From: a virus
IMG/VR virus record: IMGVR_UViG_3300017991_004328
Span: 23,271-87,270 of that record
Strand: one strand, 5' to 3'
Length of the DNA: 64,000 nt
Position numbers and translations under genes: made by a program. The notes under the pieces were generated by a model that was not told the origin of the DNA, did no database searches, and saw only the letters and a list, made by a program, of their open reading frames with translations. Shown one piece after another: positions 1 to 7,409 of this stretch (its first letter is position 1; each line of letters opens with the position of its first letter).

Positions 1-1033
1 GCTTCAACGCACGGCGGAAGCGACGACCATAGTCCGCCGCGTCGTGCTTACTGGCCACCGAAGCACTTGCCTCGATCGGGATGTTGAGCTTTTTCGCATC
101 GGATTTGGTCGAAAGCTCTCGACCAAACACAGCCTTCTTAGGCGTAGCAGCCTTTTTGCTAAGCTTGCGAGCCTTGAACTTACGTAGCGCGGCCTTCAGA
201 CCCAACTTGTTCATCGTCTTGATCACGAGATGGGCAAACTTCGGGCTCTTGTACTCATCCGCACTGAACTCGCCTCGAGGGATGGTGCAGAAAGCACGTT
301 CGTTTGCATCGAGCACCTGCCAGGAACCCTTTTTGTATTCCATGGTCAGGTTAGCCACCGCAAACAGATCCGGGGTCTTGTCATTGACGGGCTTGCCCAT
401 CGTCGGTTTTTGTTCCATGGGCTTGAAGGACTTGTCCTTCATCTTTTTGACCATCCACTGATCACGCAGATACTCTTCACCCTTGGCTTTCTTCATGGCA
501 GCGCGGCGGGCCATAAGCTTACGCCGCAGCCGGGCTTTGATTTGAGCCCTTGCCAGTTTTGGGTTTCGGGGCGTTTGACGGCGGTTACCGGAACTCTTCC
601 GCAGGTTGCGTTTGCTACGCAACTCAGAACGGATCTTGCGGTAACGCGCAAGATTAGTTTTGTTCATTCTTGCTTCCTCCTCTAGTCCGAACTCATCTTC
701 GGTTACCTCTTCCTCGTCTTCTTCGTCTTTCTCTTCCAGAAACTCTTCAAAGCCGTCAGATCCGGAATCGCTATCTTCGTCTAACAGCAACTCTTCGATT
801 ACTTCTTTATGTTGCTCCAAACCATCAACAACGATGTCCATCGTCTCTTCGAGCTTTTCGACGCGGTCTTCTACTTCACCTTCGTCCGCTTCTTCCACCG
901 CTGCTTCCTCGTCAGGGTCGCCTAACGAGTCCATAGGAAAATCGGGAGCGGGCCCCTCTTCGGCAGGAGCCTCTTCTTCCTGCGCCTTTTTCAAAAAGGC
1001 ATTCACCTTATCTAATGTCGCTTTTCGTAGCAT
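1..1033 (-). CDS. Scaffold-like head protein, C-terminus cut by window edge
   Basis: Open reading frame running off the left edge; about 344 codons are visible without a stop. It starts at ATG 1033, six bases after a GAGGT ribosome site, nine bases beyond the stop of the prohead protease gene. Residues 15-125 are extremely acidic (runs of Glu and Asp, coiled-coil-like), followed by a strongly basic Arg/Lys stretch (about 125-190) and a mixed domain. A gene directly after the prohead protease with an acidic coiled N-terminus fits a scaffold or core protein, as in T4 gene order 21-22. That role is inferred from position and composition; no scaffold motif is recognised. Another internal head protein is possible. 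Confidence 0.6.
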   Translation of the reverse strand, partial: MLRKATLDKVNAFLKKAQEEEAPAEEGPAPDFPMDSLGDPDEEAAVEEADEGEVEDRVEKLEETMDIVVDGLEQHKEVIEELLLDEDSDSGSDGFEEFLEEKDEEDEEEVTEDEFGLEEEARMNKTNLARYRKIRSELRSKRNLRKSSGNRRQTPRNPKLARAQIKARLRRKLMARRAAMKKAKGEEYLRDQWMVKKMKDKSFKPMEQKPTMGKPVNDKTPDLFAVANLTMEYKKGSWQVLDANERAFCTIPRGEFSADEYKSPKFAHLVIKTMNKLGLKAALRKFKARKLSKKAATPKKAVFGRELSTKSDAKKLNIPIEASASVASKHDAADYGRRFRRALK

Positions 1034-1042
1034 TAGCACACC

Positions 1043-1927
1043 TCAAAACAGTTTTTGGGCCAGGTTGATCATGCTTTGTGGAAGGCTGTTAATGTTAGTT
1101 TCAAAGTAGCGCCCAACCTCCACAGCATCGTTACGATCAAGCAATCGGGACACAAGCGGCGGTAGGGAACTGTTGTTTTGTTTTAGAGACGCTGCCTTGC
1201 TTTGCATAAGGTACTGACGAACCGCTTTCGGGTCGGCGGGAATTTCAACGCCGCTTAGCTCAACAAAACATACCTCCAAGCAGTCTTCGCAAATTACCTC
1301 ACCGCCCACTACCTGCAGCATTTGATTTTTCAAGTGCGAGCACTTTTCGTTCTCGGTGCGGGCTATCTTTCTACATGCGCTGTGGCTACACTGAACGGCA
1401 CCACACCAGCACCCCATTGAGAACTTATCGTTTCTGCCGCTAACAAGACCTTCGGCATAGGCTGCGTCTTTTGTGGTATCAACCGCAACAACACAGGTTA
1501 CGTACTTATCTTCGGGACCGGTCACATAGGCAGCGTCGGGCAAAAAGCCTCGTGCGGTACGAGGGTCGTCTGCCATGTGCTCAATATGCAGTGGCACGTT
1601 ACGGAAGGTCTCATAAACTAAGCAACGGCAATCTGCGTCGTACCTTAGTAACTCTTGCTCGGTGAACCGGTCACCGTTACCATTGGCTTCATTGGCTGTC
1701 ACCGCACGAGCTACAGCGAACACGTAGTCATCAATGTTCGAACTAAGCTCATAATTCTGGGCGATGCTTTTTAGGCCCGGTCCTTCCGACACCAGCTCGA
1801 TCGCCTTTTTTGTGTGGGCAGCAACCCGAGGGTGCATCCGTTGAAATTGAGCGGTGATTCGAAAATTGTTATTTTGACTGGCTTGGAAAACTCCAAGTAC
1901 CGGCAGACTCGCTGTTTTGAAAAACAA
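1043..1927 (-). CDS. Prohead (capsid maturation) protease
   Basis: 294 residues. Phage prohead proteases are serine proteases that cleave scaffold and capsid proteins during head maturation. Visible signature: a conserved N-terminal strand ending in NGNGDRF (about 82-88), a His-containing segment PLHIEHMADD (about 112-121) and a Ser segment KFSMGCWC (about 168-175), the usual His/Ser pair. A Cys-rich insertion follows (residues 173-220, several CxxC-like pairs), unusual for the family and possibly metal-binding. The chosen start is TTG at 1927 with AGGGG about nine bases upstream; the first ATG (residue 31) has no ribosome site. It is followed at once by the scaffold-like gene, supporting the call. 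Confidence 0.75.
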   Translation of the reverse strand: MFFKTASLPVLGVFQASQNNNFRITAQFQRMHPRVAAHTKKAIELVSEGPGLKSIAQNYELSSNIDDYVFAVARAVTANEANGNGDRFTEQELLRYDADCRCLVYETFRNVPLHIEHMADDPRTARGFLPDAAYVTGPEDKYVTCVVAVDTTKDAAYAEGLVSGRNDKFSMGCWCGAVQCSHSACRKIARTENEKCSHLKNQMLQVVGGEVICEDCLEVCFVELSGVEIPADPKAVRQYLMQSKAASLKQNNSSLPPLVSRLLDRNDAVEVGRYFETNINSLPQSMINLAQKLF

Positions 1928-2085
1928 TATCGTATCCCCTATCGCTTAGATTCTTCGGCCAGTATGAGATTAGTTTCCTCGGGTGAGTTAACTTGCGTTT
2001 AGGCGCTAACCTAAAAACTAATGTTGACTATTTGCGAAAACGCGGTATGATTTTCTTGTTACTGGACGAGTGACTCGGAGAATGT

Positions 2086-2181
2086 GTCTATGTTACCGCT
2101 AGTTGGCTACCTCTATTATTTACCTTTGGTTCTCGAACCCCGAGGGCGAATGCTAGATTAGCGTTCAGCGGTGATAAAGAC
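2086..2181 (+). ncRNA. Compact structured RNA with long closing stem
   Basis: Seen in sequence: 2086-2100 pairs with 2167-2181 at 14 of 15 positions (two G-U wobbles, one A-A mismatch). Inside are two hairpins, GGTTC-TC-GAACC (2128-2139) and GAATGCTA-GAT-TAGCGTTC (2148-2166, one wobble). A rho-independent terminator follows three bases later. The 9-base segment CCCGAGGGC (2139-2147) can also pair with GCCCTCGGG (2187-2195), the left arm of that terminator, so two exclusive folds exist. This fits either a small RNA with its own terminator or an attenuator ahead of the tRNAs. I recognise no known RNA family, and no credible reading frame covers it. Confidence 0.55.
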
Positions 2182-2183
2182 AC

Positions 2184-2214
2184 AAAGCCCTCGGGAGAAA
2201 TTCCGAGGGCTTTT
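2184..2214 (+). terminator. Rho-independent terminator
   Basis: AAAGCCCTCGG (2184-2194) pairs with CCGAGGGCTTT (2203-2213) around an eight-base loop, followed by a run of six T. The stem is 11 bp and GC-rich at its centre. It lies between the structured RNA and the tRNA cluster on the same strand, so it ends the RNA or gates read-through into the tRNAs. Confidence 0.8.
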
Positions 2215-2239
2215 TTGTTGGTGACGAAAGTGGAGACAA

Positions 2240-2322
2240 CGGCAGGTGCTTGAGCGGTCAAAAAGGGCGGGCTGTACGAAGCCCTAGGGCAGCGGGTTTG
2301 TGTTCGAATCACACCCTGCCGA
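2240..2322 (+). tRNA. Tyr-like tRNA (GTA), possibly degenerate
   Basis: A seven-pair acceptor stem forms between CGGCAGG (2240-2246) and CCTGCCG (2315-2321), with discriminator A. The D arm CTT/AAG with loop GAGCGGTCAA and a T loop TTCGAAT (2303-2309) are present, and the central part resembles class II tRNA-Tyr. The anticodon region is irregular: GGGCT pairs with AGCCC around only six bases that contain GTA, and the T stem has one mismatch. No CCA is encoded. It could be a decayed or unusual tRNA, so the identity is tentative. Confidence 0.4.
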
Positions 2323-2326
2323 TTTT

Positions 2327-2400
2327 GCCTGTGTAGCCCAATTGGAAGAGGCGCTAGACTTAGGATCTAGAGGTTGGAGGTTCGACCCCTCTCGCAGGCA
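2327..2400 (+). tRNA. tRNA-Leu (TAG anticodon), short variable loop
   Basis: Full cloverleaf: acceptor GCCTGTG/CGCAGGC (one wobble), D arm GCC/GGC, anticodon stem CTAGA/TCTAG with loop CTTAGGA (anticodon TAG), a five-base variable loop AGGTT, and T arm GGAGG-TTCGACC-CCTCT. Discriminator is A2400; no CCA is encoded. The anticodon reads leucine CUA codons, but the body is class I, whereas bacterial leucine tRNAs normally carry a long variable arm. It follows the Tyr-like gene by four bases and is probably co-transcribed with its neighbours. Confidence 0.85.
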
Positions 2401-2406
2401 TTAGAC

Positions 2407-2480
2407 GCGCGGATGGTCCAACTGGTAGAGGCATTCGACTTAAAATCGAATTGTTGCGGGTTCGAATCCCGCTCCGCGCA
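2407..2480 (+). tRNA. tRNA-Leu (TAA anticodon), short variable loop
   Basis: Perfect acceptor stem GCGCGGA/TCCGCGC, D arm GTC/GGC with an AACTGGTAGA-type loop, anticodon stem TTCGA/TCGAA with loop CTTAAAA (anticodon TAA), five-base variable loop TTGTT, and T arm GCGGG-TTCGAAT-CCCGC. Discriminator is A2480; no CCA. The D arm and anticodon loop resemble T4-type tRNA-Leu(UAA), but the long variable arm is absent. It reads UUA codons, so the pair supplies A-ending leucine codons. Confidence 0.87.
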
Positions 2481-2502
2481 TATCCGTCTTTTGGCAAGCT
2501 TT

Positions 2503-2694
2503 TCAACTCTCTTGGTTTGACCGCTGCTTGCGAGCCCACCGAACAACATTTCGCGGAAGGTGCGCTTCGTCCATCGGCTCCCCTAATTCGTGGAGCCTTA
2601 GTAAGTAACGTGCAAGCTCTTGGACAGGGTAGTCCCCTCCAATGGTCCTAAGCAACGTGTCCATAGATTGTCTGTCTTCGTCACGAGGTTTCAC
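2503..2694 (-). CDS. Small hypothetical protein
   Basis: About 63 residues if started at GTG 2694, which sits about nine bases after AAGGA; an in-frame upstream start at 2736 would overlap the preceding gene by 56 bases and is less likely. The predicted protein is charged, mostly helical and without a recognisable motif (core around TIGGDYPVQELARYLLRL). It is the last gene of the minus-strand group 3345-2503 and ends just before the oppositely oriented tRNA cluster. Function unknown. Confidence 0.5.
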   Translation of the reverse strand: MKPRDEDRQSMDTLLRTIGGDYPVQELARYLLRLHELGEPMDEAHLPRNVVRWARKQRSNQES

Positions 2695-3172
2695 AACCAG
2701 TTCCTTGCGACGGTTCCAAAACAATGCGAGGATCAATCTTTACTAATTCTTTTTCCACCTGCACCAATGTCTTAAGATTTAGCTTACGCACAGGGCGTGT
2801 CTGCGAATACCAAGTACTGATATCCTGCTTTCCGTACGCCTTATCCGCCCCCAACCAGTCACAAAGCATTTCCAGCCTGTACTTACTGGGCATCTCCTGG
2901 ATCTTAGTTTTTCCAGAGTCTTCCTGCAACACCCAATATTGCCAATGGTGCTTATTTCGGTGCTGGTGTTTGAGCCAAGCTGCTTCGAACGCTTTATTAG
3001 TTTTTTCTGTCCTGTCCCCGTAGAAATAATTTGCGTACGGAAAAAACTCGCTGGGCCGGAATTTGGAAATGTCGTGCATAAGCCCGCGCCAGATCAAACC
3101 GCGTTTGGCGCACTCGACAAACACAAACCATTTATGTCTTAGTACTGCCTTTGCGTATTTCACATATTTCAT
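2681..3172 (-). CDS. DUF5662-like phage protein
   Basis: 163 residues from ATG 3172, which overlaps the upstream stop as ATGA. The order of segments matches the phage DUF5662 family as I know it: an N-terminal KYAKAVLRHKWFVF helix, the His-Asp segment LMHDISKFRPSEF, a His-rich HQHRNKHHW stretch, and LEMLCDWLGADKAYG before a C-terminal helix. The conserved His/Asp residues suggest metal binding, perhaps an HD-like fold, but no reaction is established. It is translationally coupled to the small Cys-containing gene upstream. Confidence 0.6.
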   Translation of the reverse strand: MKYVKYAKAVLRHKWFVFVECAKRGLIWRGLMHDISKFRPSEFFPYANYFYGDRTEKTNKAFEAAWLKHQHRNKHHWQYWVLQEDSGKTKIQEMPSKYRLEMLCDWLGADKAYGKQDISTWYSQTRPVRKLNLKTLVQVEKELVKIDPRIVLEPSQGTGCETS

Positions 3173-3345
3173 TCTGCTACCCCTACATTTGGCCAGGTGG
3201 TTTTTGCAAGATCGGGCAGTATCCAATCAGCCGGGTCTTCCACGTCCCGCCACGCACCACAAACCGAACACCATTCGATAGCACCGCCTGGATACTCTTT
3301 TTGCGCGATCGTCTCGATCTTATCTTCCGGATGCTTGCATTTCAT
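3169..3345 (-). CDS. Small putative zinc-binding protein
   Basis: 58 residues from ATG 3345, four bases after GAGGG; an in-frame upstream start at 3393 has no ribosome site. The sequence begins MKCKHPED and holds a CSVCGAW knuckle, so one C-x-H plus one CxxC could bind zinc. It is coupled by an ATGA overlap to the DUF5662-like gene. Function unknown. Confidence 0.55.
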   Translation of the reverse strand: MKCKHPEDKIETIAQKEYPGGAIEWCSVCGAWRDVEDPADWILPDLAKTTWPNVGVAE

Positions 3346-3465
3346 TTTGCCCTCGGTTTGGGATAAAATTCTAAGGTGGGTTGGCCTTTGCAACTAATTT
3401 ACAAAACCCCTAACGCATTTTGGAAATTGTACTGGGAGAACGCAGGAAAGTAAACAATAAAAAAC

Positions 3466-3933
3466 TTAACTTCTAGAGATGGCCTTCATAAGCCACATTG
3501 CGGATTCTTCGAGCTTCGTAATTGCCAAAGCCCGACTTCGGCTGTTTTCAACCTCGTCCTCGATGCAACTTAGCAAATCGCCATAAGCCGCTCTAAAGCC
3601 ATCTGCCACCAGATGCTTAGCCTCATTCATCTCCACGTGATCAAACGGTCCTAGCGGCTCTGTGTCCGTCTCAGCGGTATTCTGAAAGTTGCCCTCGACC
3701 ACGTTATCGTTTTCGTCGCTCATCTCTTCTTCCTCCTCTATTGGGACGACCACGTGAAAGTCGTGATCACCGCAATCACAAGGTTCTAAAAACCCAGCTT
3801 GGCAATCGTCTTTTATCGAACCGCAAGGGGCCAAGTCTTGAGTCTCACAGGCACACCCGTCTTCTTCGTTGTACAACCCTCCATACCCGTACTCGTCGAG
3901 GCACTCTTTGACGAAGTCTTTTACGGTAGGCAT
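3466..3933 (-). CDS. Cys-rich protein with C-terminal Acb2/Tad1-like hairpin
   Basis: 155 residues in two parts. Residues 1-60 form a Cys-rich segment (CAC, CGS, PCDCGDHDFH) seen as a stand-alone small protein in other phages. Residues 100-155 resemble the helical hairpin of Acb2/Tad1-type cyclic-nucleotide sponges, with SRSRALAITKLEESAMW as the most telling stretch. Acb2 proteins bind CBASS and Thoeris signal nucleotides, so an anti-defence role is inferred. Met71 (ATG 3723) is preceded by AGGAGG about ten bases upstream, so internal initiation could give an 85-residue protein close to normal Acb2 size. The link rests on motif memory, not alignment. Confidence 0.55.
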   Translation of the reverse strand: MPTVKDFVKECLDEYGYGGLYNEEDGCACETQDLAPCGSIKDDCQAGFLEPCDCGDHDFHVVVPIEEEEEMSDENDNVVEGNFQNTAETDTEPLGPFDHVEMNEAKHLVADGFRAAYGDLLSCIEDEVENSRSRALAITKLEESAMWLMKAISRS

Positions 3934-4045
3934 CCACGTCTCCTGGTTTCTTTCGTAGTCAAGCTACGCATCGAATCACCGAGTTAGGTCAACCACGGTA
4001 TAAAGCTCGCACACGTGCTGCACTCGGGTGGTGTAGTTCATTCCT

Positions 4046-6526
4046 CTAAAGGTCAACAGCGCGAATTCTAACTAAGTGCACGGTAAACGGGTTCATCGTC
4101 AAAGACAAGCTCATGCTTCCCGATCTTACCGTCTTGATTTCCTTTGTGGCGGGTTGTACAGCACCATAACTTTTTATGATCCGCACCCCCTCTAGCAAAT
4201 CCCAAGACAATCCGGAAAAACTTACTCCAGAAGCGCCTAAGGAAATATCGGTGTTGTCAACGTCGTAGTACCAAACCGCGTACGTACCCTTAGCCAGTCC
4301 AGTCAAGTCTAAAGACGTGGTACGGGTTAGGATGTCAAAGTTTACGCTTAGAACCGAAATATCTCGTCCGGAAAGGCTAGAAGTAACAATCGTATCTAAA
4401 TGCTCTGCCGTTGTCGCGCTTGCTACAACCGTCGGGTGCAAAAACGAATAGAACTGAAATACTTGGTGCAGCGGAGTAAACTCCGTCAACGTGTAATCGG
4501 TGAAGTTGTTGTCTGGACAAGTAACGTCGGCAGTAGAAGTAAAGTTAACCAAGGCATTCGTTGCAGAGGCAAATCCTGCAGCATTCCAAAAAAAGAACAT
4601 ATCAACGCCTTCGGCCAAAAGCTTATTCACTACTGTGGCAACGTAAGCGGCTTGCCATTGATCTCCGGGGTCGTTGTCAATGTCGTTGCTAGGACACGCC
4701 TCAAGTGCACCTGTTGTTCCTCGACCAAACTCCTCGATAACTACTTCGGCACTTGTGTACCCTGCGTCATCTAAGTAAGTTCGTGTGTTCTCGTACGTCC
4801 TAAACACTTCACGAGGATCACAACTGTAGCGGTGCACACTCATAAAATCCATTGGGCTATTTGCAGGAAGCTGTGAAAGAAAAGCAGGTATCCACGTGGC
4901 TGAAGGAAACGCATCGTTGCAGGACAAATAGCACGGATCGCCATACCCACCTATCTTTGTGTCAGCTCGTACTTTAGGAGCGAGCGCTTCGGCAGACTCA
5001 TTGTAGAAGGTGTAGAAGCTAGATGCGTCTGTAGGATCCCAAAAATACCCTAAGGGCTCGTTCGGCTCATTACCAATACTCCACCACTCGATTTGGTGGA
5101 AGTGTCGAATCATGTAATTTAGTACGCTAGCCCATTGGGTATAGTTCGCAGGAGGAGAAATATTCCAACGGATATTAGTTGCCGCCGCAGCATAAGCCGG
5201 GGAAAAGTCACCTTGGTCAGAAGCTAAGCACAATTCTGGAGTGGGCCCGCCTTGCCTACAATCAGAAGTAGGTTGTCGAGGAACTGTCTCTACAGTCATG
5301 TACGCATCAACTTTCATCGTAAAAACAGTGTCCATAAAATCATCCAAACCTAACCCAGCGTCGTAGGTTTCCCCTGCCAAGGTATCGGTTGCAGCAATTA
5401 AGTTATTACCTGGACAGGTGTACATCGCCACGGGGTAGAGCCCTTGTGAAAAATCGATCGTCTCCAAAGCCCGGTCGTATTTTAGTCGGTCCATGGGAAA
5501 TGTCATTCGGATCATCGGTCGCTGGCTTTGATGGGGGTTAGTCGCAGCAAACGCCGCTAAGCTAGCAAAGTCATCTCCCGAATAAAGATCTCCGGATCGT
5601 TTTACCCCCACCGAGCCTGGAGTAAAGATGTTCAAGCCGATCATAGGTACGTGGTTTAGGGTTTGCGCAACCGTAGAAGTATCGATTGCGATTGTCGGGC
5701 TTTGCGTTTTGCAGTACCCGTCAGTGTCAGCGGAGTAGATGTTAGAAATTGCAGCAGCGCTTAGCGCGTCATTGTGGATCAAAACCTCGTCGACGTATCC
5801 AATAAAGTACCCAAAGCTACCGCCTCCAATACCACCAGTGTCGCCAAAAAAGTAACCGCCAACTATTCCTGGATGCAAGGTAACGCCATCTGCATTTGAT
5901 CGAGTTCTCGTATCTACGCTGCTACCATTGACGTAAAGCTCGTATTCTGTATTAGCTCCCTGATCGTCTACCGTAACAGCGACATGGGTGTAGTTTGCGT
6001 CACTAATCGCAGCTTCATAAACAAGCATTGCAGGCATCCAGTTGCCTGCGTGTTCGTAAACAGAAATTCCATTAGTTCCAACCGAAACACCTACCGTAGC
6101 CTCGAACGGACCTACTAAACAATTTCCCGAGTACAGACAATCGCCCTGCGGGGGCCACAGAGCATAATTTTGTCCTTCCGTACCCGCAACATCGGAGCTT
6201 CCTGGATCTCCGTATTCAATATCGATGTCGTGTGTCGTAGTGGGCTTGACCCACATTTCCAGCGTAAAACTTGTTCCGACCGCACTTACTTCGTCGCAAT
6301 TGACGTACAGGCTCGTCGAGCCGGTAAAGTCAAAACCCTTGCCTACCTTAGCAGCGGGAAATGCGATCGAACCCGTGCCCTCAATTTTCCCGTCGTTAGC
6401 TCCTGCACTATCTAAGTAGGTGTCGTTTCCTGACCACCAATTAGTCGCAGTTGACGGAAGGGTTAGGCAAGCAGCAAAAACAACTCGGGAAATTAGAAGT
6501 GCAGTGAAAAAGGCTAGAGTCTTCAT
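4046..6526 (-). CDS. Secreted LamG-glycoside hydrolase
   Basis: 826 residues from ATG 6526, with AGAGGG five bases upstream. An N-terminal signal peptide ends near VVFA-ACL. Residues of about 20-260 form a LamG/concanavalin-like jelly roll (carbohydrate binding), with the usual FTLEMWVKP and YVDEVLIHNDALS strands. The following part looks like a TIM-barrel retaining hydrolase of clan A type: acid/base WSIGNEPNEP and likely nucleophile VVIEEFGRG, then a C-terminal beta domain. GH39, GH51 or GH79-like is possible; I cannot assign the family. A Sec signal on a phage enzyme suggests export from the infected cell, to act on host surface or matrix polysaccharide. It sits alone between small phage genes. 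Confidence 0.65.
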   Translation of the reverse strand: MKTLAFFTALLISRVVFAACLTLPSTATNWWSGNDTYLDSAGANDGKIEGTGSIAFPAAKVGKGFDFTGSTSLYVNCDEVSAVGTSFTLEMWVKPTTTHDIDIEYGDPGSSDVAGTEGQNYALWPPQGDCLYSGNCLVGPFEATVGVSVGTNGISVYEHAGNWMPAMLVYEAAISDANYTHVAVTVDDQGANTEYELYVNGSSVDTRTRSNADGVTLHPGIVGGYFFGDTGGIGGGSFGYFIGYVDEVLIHNDALSAAAISNIYSADTDGYCKTQSPTIAIDTSTVAQTLNHVPMIGLNIFTPGSVGVKRSGDLYSGDDFASLAAFAATNPHQSQRPMIRMTFPMDRLKYDRALETIDFSQGLYPVAMYTCPGNNLIAATDTLAGETYDAGLGLDDFMDTVFTMKVDAYMTVETVPRQPTSDCRQGGPTPELCLASDQGDFSPAYAAAATNIRWNISPPANYTQWASVLNYMIRHFHQIEWWSIGNEPNEPLGYFWDPTDASSFYTFYNESAEALAPKVRADTKIGGYGDPCYLSCNDAFPSATWIPAFLSQLPANSPMDFMSVHRYSCDPREVFRTYENTRTYLDDAGYTSAEVVIEEFGRGTTGALEACPSNDIDNDPGDQWQAAYVATVVNKLLAEGVDMFFFWNAAGFASATNALVNFTSTADVTCPDNNFTDYTLTEFTPLHQVFQFYSFLHPTVVASATTAEHLDTIVTSSLSGRDISVLSVNFDILTRTTSLDLTGLAKGTYAVWYYDVDNTDISLGASGVSFSGLSWDLLEGVRIIKSYGAVQPATKEIKTVRSGSMSLSLTMNPFTVHLVRIRAVDL

Positions 6527-6622
6527 GCATCCCTCTCTTTTGTTTTTCTGAGAGGGTACCACAAAGATCGATTAACTTATTTCTGGCTTTCTTTCAACAC
6601 GTACGTAATTTTTTTCAATTCT

Positions 6623-6830
6623 TCAAGGTCCTAGATCCTCGTGGGAAGATACGTTTAACTTAGAATCCAGTTTTTTGTATGGGAACTGGTAAAGTTTGAA
6701 GAATTTGTTTAGGTACGTACCCTTACTTGTAGCTTCCAAAAAGTCTTGGTAAACTTCCTCTGGAACATCGCTGTATTCATAACAGTAACTCGTCAAACTC
6801 CTGATCTGTCATCTTTGAATAATCCGTCAT
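6623..6830 (-). pseudogene. KTSC-domain protein interrupted by a frameshift
   Basis: ATG 6830 overlaps the upstream stop (ATGA) and opens a 17-codon frame ending in DELLL-stop. A +1 shift at the GAG-TTA-CTG codons continues as CYEYSDVPEEVYQDF, then a SKGTYLNKFF segment and FPYKKL, ending at 6623. That second part matches the KTSC domain (Lys-Thr-Ser-Cys family) typical of small phage and bacterial proteins. The joined product would be about 68 residues. Either a one-base indel, a sequencing error, or programmed +1 frameshifting explains it. The KTSC function is not known. Confidence 0.5.
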
Positions 6831-7318
6831 TTCAAACCCTCTCTTTTCTCTAATTCACACCACCAAATTGGTTTCGATCTTCCTTTTTCCCATCGGGCAA
6901 AATGTTTCTTCTCACTCCAATAATAACATCGATAAGCATAAACCGGATTGATGTTTCGATATTGATCCGGCATCGCCTGTGCCGGTACACTAAATATATC
7001 CGAATCCACCATCCCATCGGGAATCACAACCAAGTAGCCTTGCAACACTCTTCGGCAAGCATGAGGTTTCCCGTAACGAAAATAAAATTCATCTGCCAAA
7101 GCCATCGCGTATTTGTACAACCACAAATAATTCTGCCGACACTTGCGCGCCCACAGACTACATGGATGATTGTAGTGCGTGCGTCGATAGGGCACGTTCT
7201 CTTGCGGATGGCAATTGCAAAGCAACTGAGTTGCTTCGATCAGCATTTTGTTAACGTGCTTATCGCAAAGCATTTGAGCAGCGGCAACTGGGGCTGCGTC
7301 GAGAAAAAAAATATTCAC
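6827..7318 (-). CDS. Conserved phage protein of unknown function
   Basis: 163 residues if started at GTG 7318, eight bases after AGGGG. The pattern NIFFLD, then DKHVNKM, EATQLL, HYNHPCSLWAR, NYLWLY and FRYGKPHACRR is a family I have seen in many phages without a proven role. The invariant His/Asp/Glu residues suggest an enzyme or metal site. An in-frame extension reaches ATG 7408 and encodes a 30-residue segment (TQADCWRYVLDGG) that resembles the beginning of another small phage protein; it may be a decayed neighbour or a real N-terminal domain. Confidence 0.6.
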   Translation of the reverse strand: MNIFFLDAAPVAAAQMLCDKHVNKMLIEATQLLCNCHPQENVPYRRTHYNHPCSLWARKCRQNYLWLYKYAMALADEFYFRYGKPHACRRVLQGYLVVIPDGMVDSDIFSVPAQAMPDQYRNINPVYAYRCYYWSEKKHFARWEKGRSKPIWWCELEKREGLK

Positions 7319-7409
7319 GATCCGTCCCCTTTGAAGCGACCTGCTTTGTATCACACCCCCATCCAACACGTAGCGCCAACAATCCGCCTGCGTTTTTAGA
7401 TTTGTCATT

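Noticed and set aside
660-1109. Plus-strand Ser-rich open frames
   Set aside because: Complement of the acidic Glu-rich scaffold-like gene; typical mirror artefact.
2088-2312. Minus-strand open frame of 74 codons
   Set aside because: It lies across the structured RNA, the terminator and the Tyr-like tRNA and has no usable ribosome site.
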